From positions 3,657,527 through 3,721,526 of the forward strand of contig CM043870.1 of NCBI GenBank assembly GCA_023846275.1: a DNA stretch of 64,000 nucleotides, read 5' to 3'. Position numbers and translations under genes: made by a program. Positions 12,401 to 24,400 of the stretch are shown here, piece after piece (within the stretch, counting starts at the first letter, position 1; every line of letters starts with the position of its first letter). A model generated the notes under the pieces. It was given only the letters and a program-made list of their open reading frames with translations, made no database searches and was not told the origin of the DNA. The DNA comes from Vanilla planifolia. Lineage: Eukaryota > Streptophyta > Magnoliopsida > Asparagales > Orchidaceae.

Positions 12401-15400
12401 CCATTGAACCCCATTCTGCTGCCTCCACTGCTTGCCACCGACCCAACCCAACCCAATTGACCAACTTAGACTACGTTCAGCAGAATCGGTTCAGTGAATT
12501 GGTCCAATTCGGATCGCAAGTTCGCGAGACATGTGAGCTATCCACCATGCCACACCAACCAACTAACAGGGTTTGTGACACGACTGACTCAACCCCAATC
12601 TGCGACATGCGACATTAAATCCAAACCTTTACATAGCCGACAGCACGCAGACTTGCCAACCCACTTCGACTAATTGACCCAGATCTAACCTACAATGACT
12701 CGCGAACCTGGCTGATGCAAAGTTGAAAACACAACTTTTCAGAAAGTTGTCTGGCGACACCTTTGATTGCAGAACTTTTGGACAAAAACGACATCTTTTC
12801 AAAAAACTATTTAACACCAACTTTGGCCGCAGCTTTTTATTAAACAAATTTCAAAAACTTAAAACGTAACTTTTCAAAAAGCTATTTGGCAAAAGTTTTT
12901 TTATCATGATTTTTGTAATTTTCTTTTTATTTTTATTGTCATTGATGCTTAAGTTCTTTATAAAAAGAGAAGGTTTCTCTTTGGAATAGCGATCTTTGGA
13001 TAAATAAAAATTTCACTTTTCTTGCATCTTGTTGGGCCTAGGGCTGATTGCAACAAGAACTCCGACGTGATGAATTGTCAGAACTCCGATACTAAGAGGA
13101 AAGGTGTGAGGCCTAAGTGATGAGATATCGTGCCAATTTACCTACAACTCTATGACATCGCCTTCCTGTTGTTGTCACTTATGGTTCCTTTCACTTTGCC
13201 AATTCTTTATTTCGTCGCTTTCTTTCACAATGTCGTTTCCCTTTTTATTTCACCGTTTAAGGCTTTTTGTGTTGTCGCTTTTGCTTATCGACACCTTTGC
13301 TACCATTTGAATCAGTTTTCGCAAGTGTTTGGATCAACTTTAAGAGCAAGTTACTTCGTTATTCCAATTTTTTTGCAAGACTTAGTAAATTCATTCGGTG
13401 TTTTCAATCTGCACTTATGTGACTGTTCTTGATCATGGCATCGATTTGTCAATCCCTTTTTCGAGTGTCCTCTCTTTGTGTCGTTAAAGATATTCTAAAC
13501 CTAGTATATGGAGCGACCTCTGTGCGGCTCTTGGTCTCTTCTTGGCTAAAATTGCTTTGAACGGGTACCTTATATGCATTGCCTTTTTCCAGTTTCTTGT
13601 GTTTATCTTTGGTATTTCTTTAATTCCTAATTTGTGTAGGTTAATCTCTATGCTGTTCAAAACATTTAAACCACCCATCTGGCATCACTACTACGACTTA
13701 CTCTGTTTTCATCCTAGTTATGTTAAAATTACTCATTATAATATCTCTTTGGCCTTAGATTTTGGTACATAAACACCTGTTATTTTTATCTCTTACATTG
13801 CTAACTCTTCCACATACCATCATTAACAATGGTCTCTCTTGTTTTTTAAGAAGGATTTATCCATCTCTCACTCTCAATAATTCTAGACAAAATCTTATAT
13901 ATTACAAACCTTCTTGTTATCTCATAATCTATCGACTATTTTAGCAACTCTCACAATTGCTTCATAATTTTTTCTCCCTCTTAAGTGCTTTTTATGATCT
14001 CAACACAATTAAGATGATTGATGGAGCTGTTGAAGTAAGACACATCTAATCTCTTTAATACAACATCCATTGCTTTCTTAATCACTCTCTTTGACTAATG
14101 ACAATGTCATCTCAAACATCCTCCTCCACACCATCTCAATTTGAATGTGTTCATATGGAAAATACCACCGCATTCCTTTCCTGTAACAACCTTATTTTAA
14201 AGTCCAACTCTTTTTGAGATAGTATATGCAAATGTAATGGAATCTTCTCTAACCTTAACCCATTTAAGATTTCATTGTCATCTCCTCTATTGATGACTAC
14301 ACTCAAATAATTTGGATATACTTATTAAAAGTATAGATTAGCAATCATTTCCTTTGAAAAAAATTTATCAATAAATAAAAAGTCTAATTTTATAATTTTT
14401 TTTAAAATTCTCCATCTTAATAATGTATACTAATACAATGTTATTTAATTCTTTTTCTACTAACAATGATATTATTCATCAACCATCCTATTTATATACC
14501 TCTAAATAAAATAGTGTGGTTGAACATAAATATCTCCCAGATGTTTGATTATATCTATATGTTTCACATAAAAATTCAAAGACAAATTAAGGAAGTGAAC
14601 TTAGATCGTCTAAAATACTTTCTTGGCATCAATTTGCATGCAACGGCAATAGTATCTTCCTTTCCCAAAGAAAATATGTCATAAGCCTGCCTACCAAAGG
14701 AAATTAAATTTCTTGGATACAAACCACTTAACTCTATGAAAACTTCACGATTCTAAAGATGAGATAATTTTCAAAGATGGCCTTAGTTATAGTTGCTTGG
14801 TTCACCAATTCCATAACTTAATTTTCACCTCACCTAGTACTTTCTTTGTTGCTTATGTGATAATTTAATATATATAAGAACACTCAGATGCTATCTTATA
14901 AATTTTTAAAAATAAATAGTCTTTAAGAAAAGGACTAGTATATCAAAACCTAGTTGCTTATAAATTAAAGATCAAAAGTATATTTTTTGGTATTATGTTT
15001 TTGTGAAAAGAAATCTTGTGCCATGTAAAAGTAAAAAAAAAATTAACAAATTACTAAACCTAGTATTGAAGCTAACTACAAAGTAGTGGTGCATTCTACT
15101 TGTGAAATGAAATGGATAAAAACTCTAATTAAAAATATTGAGTTTCTTAATGCTCAACTAATGAATTTAAATTAGATAATCATTCATATTACAAACACTA
15201 TTTTTGATAAAAAATCAAACAAAAGAATGCTACGACTAATAAAACAACACAAAAAATTTTCCATCTTCAAAAAATAATTTAATAAAAATAAGAAATTTTG
15301 TAGAACATTAGATAAAGAATTAAAAAAAAGAAAGATATTAACATTAGGACTAATATCCAAGGTTGTCTACGAACAAAAGAATGCTAGGACAAAGGAAACT

Positions 15401-18400
15401 TATTTTCACATATCCAATACCAAGAACAATCACCAATTAGTTAGACATTTGTAGTATTGAGTCCAAAGCATACCTGCTCAAACTTAAAAGTGGGCAAAAG
15501 GAAATATTTAGATTCATCATATTCTCCTATTGGAATATTCACAGGACCCCTAGAGTAAGATCCATCCTGCATAGAGATGGCATAAATAAATTAGTACATC
15601 ATGGTGCAAGAAATATTAGACAGCACACATGGGGTTATTTATTTAAAGATGTTGAACACCATGAGCGGGATTTCCAGAAAAAGATTGCTAAATGAAAAAT
15701 TTAATAGGAAATATTGTTATTTTGGACAAAAAGTCTTTGAACAATTTCTAGATGAAACTCTAATAAAATTTAAAAATTGCAACATAGCAATCAACGGAAT
15801 TGACTTACATGCCATGATTCAATCAAACAAAAAAATAAGACCCAAGAAGAGCATCATGCATTTTCTGGAATCCTAGCAAAAGACCATTGCCTAATAGCAC
15901 AATCACCATTTTTATCCGGGAAGGTAAACTAATACATATATATACATAAAGGTGAACTAGAATATATATACATCAAGGGAATATTTGTATACATAGCAAG
16001 TTAGTTAATCATGTGGCCATGAAGTTGTTTACCTAGAATAAGGCACTGAAAGGTTCATTGAAAAAATATAACAAATCAGTACATTTAACAATGTCATTTG
16101 TTTACAAATAGCAAAAATATAAAGATCCAGCAAAACAATCTATCATGTAAGTTTTTTGTAAACAATGGACAAAATATTAATTAAAAAACAAGTAGGTTAC
16201 AAGGATGACTATCTATCAAAGCCAAATCTGCTGCTTTGCATATGGCTCAGTGTTGAAAACTTCTCAAATGAATAAGATCCAACAATGTGAAGTACTTGCA
16301 TTACAAACATGCAGCATGAAGGTGGAGTAAGATCATCATGCATAGTGACAGCATAAATAAATAACAAGCACAAGATGGTGCAACAAATATTCGATGACAC
16401 ACATGGCGTCATCTTATTTAAAGATGTTGAACACCATGAGCAGGATTTCCAGAAAACAAATTACTAATTGAAAAGGTTAATAGGAAATATAGTTAATTTG
16501 GACAAAAGTCTTTGAACAGTTTCTAGACTAAACTCCAATAAATTTAAAAACTGCAACATAATCAATCAGAATTGACTTATGTGCCATGATTCAATCAACC
16601 AAAAAAAAAGACTCAAGAAGAGAATCATGCATTTTCTGGAATCCTAGCAAAAGACCATTGCCTAACAGCAAAGCCACAATTTTTATTTGGGAAGGTAAAC
16701 TAAAATATATATACATCAAGAGAAAATTTGTATACATAGCAAGTTAGTTCATCACGTAGCCATGAAGTTCTTTACCTAGAATAAGGCACTGAAAGTTTCA
16801 TTGAAAAAAGATAACAAATCAGTACATTTAACACACTGTTCTTTGTTTACAAATTGTAAAAAAAAAAAAAAAAAGATCCAACAAAACAATCTATCCTGTT
16901 AGTTTTTTGTAAACAATGAACAAAATATTAATTAAAAAACATGTAGGTTATAAGGACGACTATCTATAAAAGCCAAAACTGCTGCTTTACATATGGTTCA
17001 GTGTTGAAAACTTCTCAAATGAATAAGGTCCAAAACATGTGAAGTACTTGACTTACAAACATGCAGCATGAAGGTGGAGCATGGATTCATGCTTCTAGTT
17101 TCAGACTCCATTTTTCTTAATTTAATGTGTTATCTAATATTTTGCATCTTCATTGTCAAACTTGATGTCTCAATTTCTATTTCAAATTAGTAATTGTGGA
17201 TGTGAGTGCAGTAAATATTTCCTCTGCACATATTCCACATGATGGCACAAGCCAAATACTTTTGTTTTGCCCAACTGAGGAGCTTTTAGATTTTGTGTAA
17301 GTCATGAACTCCGTGCAGTCTCTTAGAAAGATGTTGCAAATTTTCCTATATGGAAATCACTAGTGGCCTTAACCTCACCAACATTTGTCATATACACTCA
17401 ATGGTGGACACCTTTATAATGCTTTCACACACCATTCTAAGCATTAGATTCCCATTGTTCCTTCTTAAATGATAAGGAATTAAGTATATCCCATTCAAGT
17501 AATAGGAAAAATGTATTAAGGTGATCCCTAAAAATTCACTCAAACTCGAACAATAAAGCAAGATAAGCTAATATACTGTTCTTCCATAACCAACCTCTCA
17601 ATAAAACTGACTTCATCGAATGTACTCAAAAAAGGGAAGGAAGCATGGGTACTAACCATTTCATATCAAAGAATAACAACAAACTCAGAACAAGATGATA
17701 ATGATGCACCAAGATATGATATGAACCATGCAAGAATCATACAAATAAAACTTGCATACAAAAGAGACAATAAGAATTAGAGCAACAATTTTGGTAAAAC
17801 TAAGTAAAAAAATGCATCTTAACAAATTGGTTATGTAAATTGTAATGAAATAAACTTAAGCATCCTATGCACTCAAGCACATTTCATACCTCAAAGAAGA
17901 CAAGACCTGGATCCATGCTCATTAAATCTTCATCTAACACCTCACTGTGCCTAAGATCAAATGACTCGTAACTAGGCAAATCAATTCCTCCAAAACCCAC
18001 ATCACAAACTACTTTATCAGAAGAGGAACTATTTTCTGCCATTTCTGAATGACCTGCTTGTGCACGTTTCTTCGCTTCCCCAAATGGGTTCAACGCCACC
18101 CACTTTGTCTTCCTATGAATTTGAGAGAAGCTTCCTTCAGATGGTCTCTTTTCAATGTGAGAAAGCGTGTAGCAATCAAAAAGATTTTCATTTTGATTAC
18201 CAACACCAATCGGCTCTATCTCGGCAGTGAAAGGAGAAAAAACTGCTCCAACACCCTTCCATATCCCACTCAGGCTACTTGCAAAGGTATCCCAAGACGG
18301 TTTAATAACTGGTTCCTGTTGATAACAAGTCAACATGTATTATGAAAATAAGGAAGAAATTCGTCATTGAAATGAATAGAAACTAAATTGGAATCTAAGT

Positions 18401-21400
18401 CTTTAAAATTAATCCATACAGATGGATCAATACAGTTGAATGTCAGTTTTACAATCAAGCAAATTCAAATTCAATATTGCCAAAAGATAATGGAGATTAT
18501 CACCAACATCCATGAAAAACAAAGAAAATGAGCTGGAAGCAATATTGTTTTCTTTTAACAGGTTTCCTTGCTAAGAACAGAAAGAAAGAGAATCATCTAA
18601 AAGAGGCAACTTGCATTACAAAACTTAGCAAATTGGTGAATTGAAAAAGCATATTGCTTCAAACAGAAGAAAAAGAAAAGGCAACGCAGAAGTTTGGACC
18701 AATCATTTTGATTATGAAAGAGAACATCGCACACAACAGATATCAAGCAGACAAAACATGGGCAAGATCCAAATATATAGAATACATCCACAAAATCAGA
18801 TGATAGGAGAAGTACAAATTAATAAAAAAAATGTTTGGGCATATATTAAGCAAGACAAACATGTCAAGAAAAGGTGACTTTCGCCATCCGTGGTTAGGCC
18901 TGTAAGTTTTCAAAATAGAGAATTTACAAACAACTCTTATCACGATGTGCAGCAAGAAAAGAGAAAGTCCACACCCAAAGGTTTTTCACAAAGAAACAGA
19001 TGCATCCACATGATTTATTTATTATAACTTTCCTAACAAAGCCATACAACAGATAAGTTCACCACTCATCATGATAATATCTTCATACAAATTTCCTTCT
19101 CCTTTCCCTTTTCTCTGCTCGTGCCCTTTTTTCATTGCAGAGCCATCATACCAACCCATCCTAGTTAGGGCGTTCAAGATTCAGCTAACAATTGAATGAA
19201 TACCAACAAACAATAACTAGGTAATAAAAAAGGGAAAACGGATATTTAACAACTAATTTACATCATCTAAGATTTGCTATCTACAGTATAAACCGATGCA
19301 TAAACCACGGTTCTAAGTTTCACCAAAACCAACGATTTGGGTCAATTTCAATGAGGTTTTTTACTGGATTCGGTCTCAAATCATCGCCAGATTTGGTTTC
19401 AACTGATTTAGAACAGTTTCGGCCAGCTTTGGTTTTTTTTCAAAACTATTTTTTATTGTTTTTTAATTATTTCTTTTACTACATTTCGAATTTAAAAAAA
19501 TAATTAAATAAAATCCAAAGTAATTTAAATATAATTAAAAACTAACCAAAACTGAGAGTGAGCATCAAAACTACAAAAACTACCAAAAGCAAATGTTCTA
19601 CTAGACAACCAAAAACGAAATAAAAAACTTGAAACCTTAGCACAAACACTGAAAGCGCAGATCACCATTTAAATGACAACCAATCATACATTGAAAAATT
19701 TCAGCATTGCTTGCAATGTGTCAGACCTCAAGTTATCCAGAAGTAAGAACTCCCAAGGAGCATACAAACATATTCAATTTTGTAAATGTGAATTTCAAAA
19801 GATGCTGCATTGAATACCACATAGTTGACCTTGTCATGAAGGGATCAAAAGCATCATCCTAATATTGAACACAGAAGATGATTACGACTTCTCAAATGTA
19901 TAAATGAAGATAAATTTTCAAACCCATCACAGCCATCATATTAACAAGGCACTGCAAGAAACCAACTAAAAGAAATATTCCTAATTCCTCTATTTCTTCA
20001 ATTCCATATCACAAAAGTCGATTGCAATTTCCTGGAACAGTTGACATAAAAATCTTACAAATGTATTCTATTTGAATGCTATATTAATCAAACAAGAGGA
20101 CTTCCATACCATTGGTATTTTCAAGGGCCAAGTGGAGTCAACTTTATAGATTACTCATGTAGAAATCCAATGTGGTACTGTAGCCATTGTTTCCCAATTT
20201 CATGAAAATTCAGCATTGTTCCTTAAAGACTATTTCGTTTTGGGGATTATTTGGTTATCTAAAGATAAAACAAACTATTAAACTATCCTAATTTGGCCTA
20301 ATTTTAACCTAGTCAATTTAACACCAAATTAAACCTTTAACATTAACCATTATTGAATAATCTAGAAATCAAATATTGTTTTACCTTATTTCCCAGGATG
20401 CCAAAGGTGTATCTGATTTATTAGAATAATAGCCAACAGGAAAACAACATGTACACTGCAATAAATAAACATATCTTTGTGGTTTTCTTTCTTCTTCTAA
20501 CAACCTCACCAATCATACTAAATGCACCTCTAGTCACCAACAAATCAATTCTAATTCTTTGGCATCAAGTCTAATACAAAAGTGAATGTTCTCATAGAAT
20601 AGACTTAAGTCTTGTTCATATGTCAAGTAATGATCATGGGTCACATTACAGTGTATATTACATGAGCACTGAGCGTACCCATCCCATGGAGAAGCCTTGT
20701 GTAAAACATTACAAGACATGAAACGTTAACACCCCATGCTTGTAATAACACGTTTGGCAAAAGGTTCCAAATGGGTATATGCATAAACACTGTTTTCAAT
20801 GGATAGAAGTCTAGTGACCACCTAACTAACCCAAGAACTTGGCCCACCAAAAACCAAGGAAGCCCATGCAACACCCAATCACATTCGGCACGTGCAAACG
20901 AAGCTGACCCCAGATCACATGCACTGCACATGCCCAATAGCTGCATCTACCCCCGCACATGCAAGAGGGTGCTAGGGTCGGTGACCTCGTGTGTCACAGG
21001 CGCAATAGGTCTCACATACCCGCACGGAAGCCGCACGAGCAGAATCTAAGTGTGGCCGGATCTGATGGCTCGCGAAAGCAAACACACAAGCAGCACTTCC
21101 GCACACGAACAATGAGTCAAAAACTTAAAACTTGTAGAATTTTCAAAATAGGTCAAAGGTCAAATACATCTTTTCTAATTAAATATTATATCACAACCTT
21201 AATATAAAGGGGTGAGAATGATACAATTAGAAAAGCAAAAAGAATTTGGAGTTAACTCAAAAAATTGAGAAAGTTTTGAGAATCAGAACTTTGTATAATT
21301 CAAAAAACCCTTGAAGGGAATCTTTTTGAAAAATTTAATCAGTTGTGACAAAATCACTCTTCTTTTCTTTACTCCTAACAATTTTTATGCTAATACTTTT

Positions 21401-24400
21401 ACTGTAACTACTCTAAAAAAAATATGCTAATGAGGACTTGAGACGAAAACACTTCCCAAATAAATCATATTATTTTGATAAAGAGCATTTCAATTCCACA
21501 TCGATAATAAGAGCCAAAAAGAAGGGAGTTGAGAAGAAAGTTACAAAAGGAAATCCAACGATTAACAAAGCTTTAATCGAGGTGACTGCACCAAATATTT
21601 CACCATTAAACCTAGAAGCACAAGTAACTTTATTGACTCAACAAAATGCAAGTATTAATAAACGTGGTGCTAAAATCCCAATCCCTTCCTGTGACGAATC
21701 TACAAGATAATCCGTCAAAAGAAAATATTCTTAATATAAGAAAATTTGGATAAAGTAATACTCTTAAAATAGTTAAAGATAAATATGAGAAAAACATCAA
21801 TCTTACTTTTTCAACGCACGAGAATTGACAACGTCCTTTCAAGATAGATGTTACACTTGATTTACCAAATTATGATGGTACAGTAGATAGAAAAATTAAA
21901 TATATAATTGAAACATATAGAAACATTTTTTTTCTATATGACTACTCATTATCTGACAAAACGATGTATGCTTGACTAAAAATGACGAGTCATGCAGTAG
22001 CCTGGTGGATTGCTCACTTAAAAAATGGCATAGTTACAGAAGCAACATGGGGCTAATTTAAATAATTAATTTGAAAAGAATTTTGCCCCATAGGCTACAT
22101 GAAAGAAAAGTGAAGAAAATGTCATAGTCTACGACACCGACAAAGAGAAACAGTGCAAGAATATACCATAGAATTCGGATAACAAACCGTTAGTTTGGGA
22201 ATACCTATTAAAGAGGTGCAGACATTGTTAAAGTACATTGAATATCTATATTATCATATTACTATCGAATTATCCTTTTTCTTGTTAAATCTTAGAAGCA
22301 AGTCATTTTCTATGACTATTGAAAAAAGAATAAATACAAAAGGACAAAACAAGAATGACAAAATACCAAGAAGTCTAAGTATAAGTTTGAAAATTGATAA
22401 CAAAAGAAAAAATATTCTCCAACAAAATTTATTATGACTACAACAAACAACATAAGTCAGAAGTACTGTGATCGCTACAAAAAGAAAGGACACGTACGAG
22501 AAAAATGCTAGAAATTGCATACATAATGTTTTAAAAAAAACTCAAGTACAAAATACTTATTTAATAGAGAGTAAAAATATACTTCAAACTCTTGTACAAG
22601 TTGATAAAATTTTATCCCTTATGATGACTCCAAATGAGATATCAAATGAAGTGAAACAAAAAAAACTCTTCTCTATCTAACTACAAGTGAAGAAAGAGTT
22701 TATCAGTACTATCGTCAACACTAGAAGCAAAAAAAACTAATATCCAAAAGTTTTGTGGAAAAGCTAAAGTTGAAAACCACATATACAAGACCTTATTCTT
22801 TGGGATAGATTCATAATGATTCCAAGGAGAAAATTACAAAACATTGCAAGGTAAGTTTACGAATACCAAAAAATACATTGATGAGATTATCTACGAAGTT
22901 GTACCTCTAGATGTCTATTATATTATACTGGAAGCGAAAAAACCTAATATCTAAAAGTTTTGTGGAAAGACTAAAGTTGGAAACTACATATCCAAGCCCC
23001 TATTCTTTAGGGTGTATTCATAATGACTCCGAGCGAGAGTTACAAAACAGCGCAAGTTAAAGTTTGTAATTACCAAAAAGTTCATTGATAAGGTTATCTA
23101 CGAAATGGTTACCTCTAAACGTCTGTCAGATTAAGTAAAAAATCCTTACTTGTGGGATGGAGATGTCATCTATTACCAACAAGTACAACAATATCGGTTC
23201 ACGAAGGATAGCAAATATTTCCTTTTGAAACAAGACAAATAAGCATTAACAAAAGTCGATATCGATGCTAAACAATTAAAGATATTAGGAAATACTTGTC
23301 AAAAATATGTGCTACTAATAAAATCCAAAAAATTATTTGATGGGATAGATGAAAGTCTCATCCTCCCGAAGAAGAAAATCAAGTATCAATTAAGCAAAAA
23401 AGGTTCGAAGAGACTCGAATCTCAAAAAGAAGAGACATATGATCATGAGATCACTTCCAATGTCACTAAATCTAGAATGGATGAAAACAAATCAAGGAAA
23501 AAGACAAAATGACGCAAATCGATGTGCAGCACAAAAGGTAGGAAAGCAAGCTAGATTGTGTGGGCAATCAGAGTGCGCATCACAACACGCTGATCAAATA
23601 CTATGTGCAGGGGCATGGATGCGCCCTCAAGAGACCTAGATCCAAAAGAGAAATGCTAGAAAAAATAGAGAAACAAAATAGAAAAAGCAAAGTCAAAAAA
23701 GCTGCAGCATGCACACGCGGGCGCGAGAAGACGTGCCTTGTGTGTCCGACTTTGAGCGCCGTGTGCAAGCAAGCAAAGCTCACCCCGAGTCATATGCAAT
23801 GCACATGCCCGATAGTAACACCTCCCCCAGCATGCGTGGGTGTGCACTGGGGTTGATGCCTCGTGCATCACACATGCAGTAAGTCACCTACCACACGGAA
23901 GCCACACACATAAAATCTGCACGTGGGCGGAGCTAATGATACAGGAAAGCCACATGCAAGCAAGCTTTCCACGAGTGGGCAATGGGCCAAAAAATTCAAA
24001 ATTTGTGAAATTTTTAAAATTGGGTCAAAGGATAAATGAATTTTTTTCTAATTAAATATTATATCACAACCTCTGTATAAAGAATAGGAATGATGAAATT
24101 GAAAAACAGAGAAAAATTCAAAATAAATTAAAAAAAGTAAGAGAATTCTAGGAATCAAAACTTTGTGTAATTCAAGAAACTCTTGAAATAAATCTTCTAA
24201 AGAAATTTAATCATTGTGGCAAAATCACTCTTCTCCTTCTTCTTTTACTCCTAGACATTTTCACGCTTTCACATTTGCTGCAACTACTCTAAAAAAATGT
24301 CTGCTAACGAGGACTCGAGGCAATAATGCATCATAGACATAACATATTATTTTTATGATCAGGAGATTACTTTTGAGGTCACTAAATCTAGAATGAATGA

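Larger units (their letters stand above)
9255..13664. mobile_element. 4.4-kb near-palindrome: two inverted copies of an LTR element (family A)
   Basis: The left arm (9255 to about 11350) aligns, with indels, to the reverse complement of 11610-13664. Matching anchors include GAGATTAACATACACAA (9270) with its complement near 13640, GGACTTTGCATATGAAAA-like blocks (10460 and 12325), CATATTCT..CAACTA (10885 and 11925), and TGCTCTAAATTTTCTTCATT (11178) with its complement near 11775. The loop is about 250 bp. In each arm the outer 1.3-1.4 kb looks like an LTR (TGAAGACATTCG start at 10563, TGAGGACACCG start at 12233, outward ends CAAAATA/CAAAACA). The inner part carries a decayed ORF shared by both arms (GLNxNEENxEQNNxNN). 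A PBS-like TGGTATCAGAGA is in the loop at 11594-11583, minus strand. No pol was found. Confidence 0.7.

Noticed and set aside
13130-13432. 100-aa hydrophobic ORF, similar to the ORF at 1219-1563 (minus)
   Set aside because: The similarity comes from both lying in copies of the same LTR-like repeat. It contains no start or domain suggestive of a real membrane protein, and the frame is not kept in the third copy.
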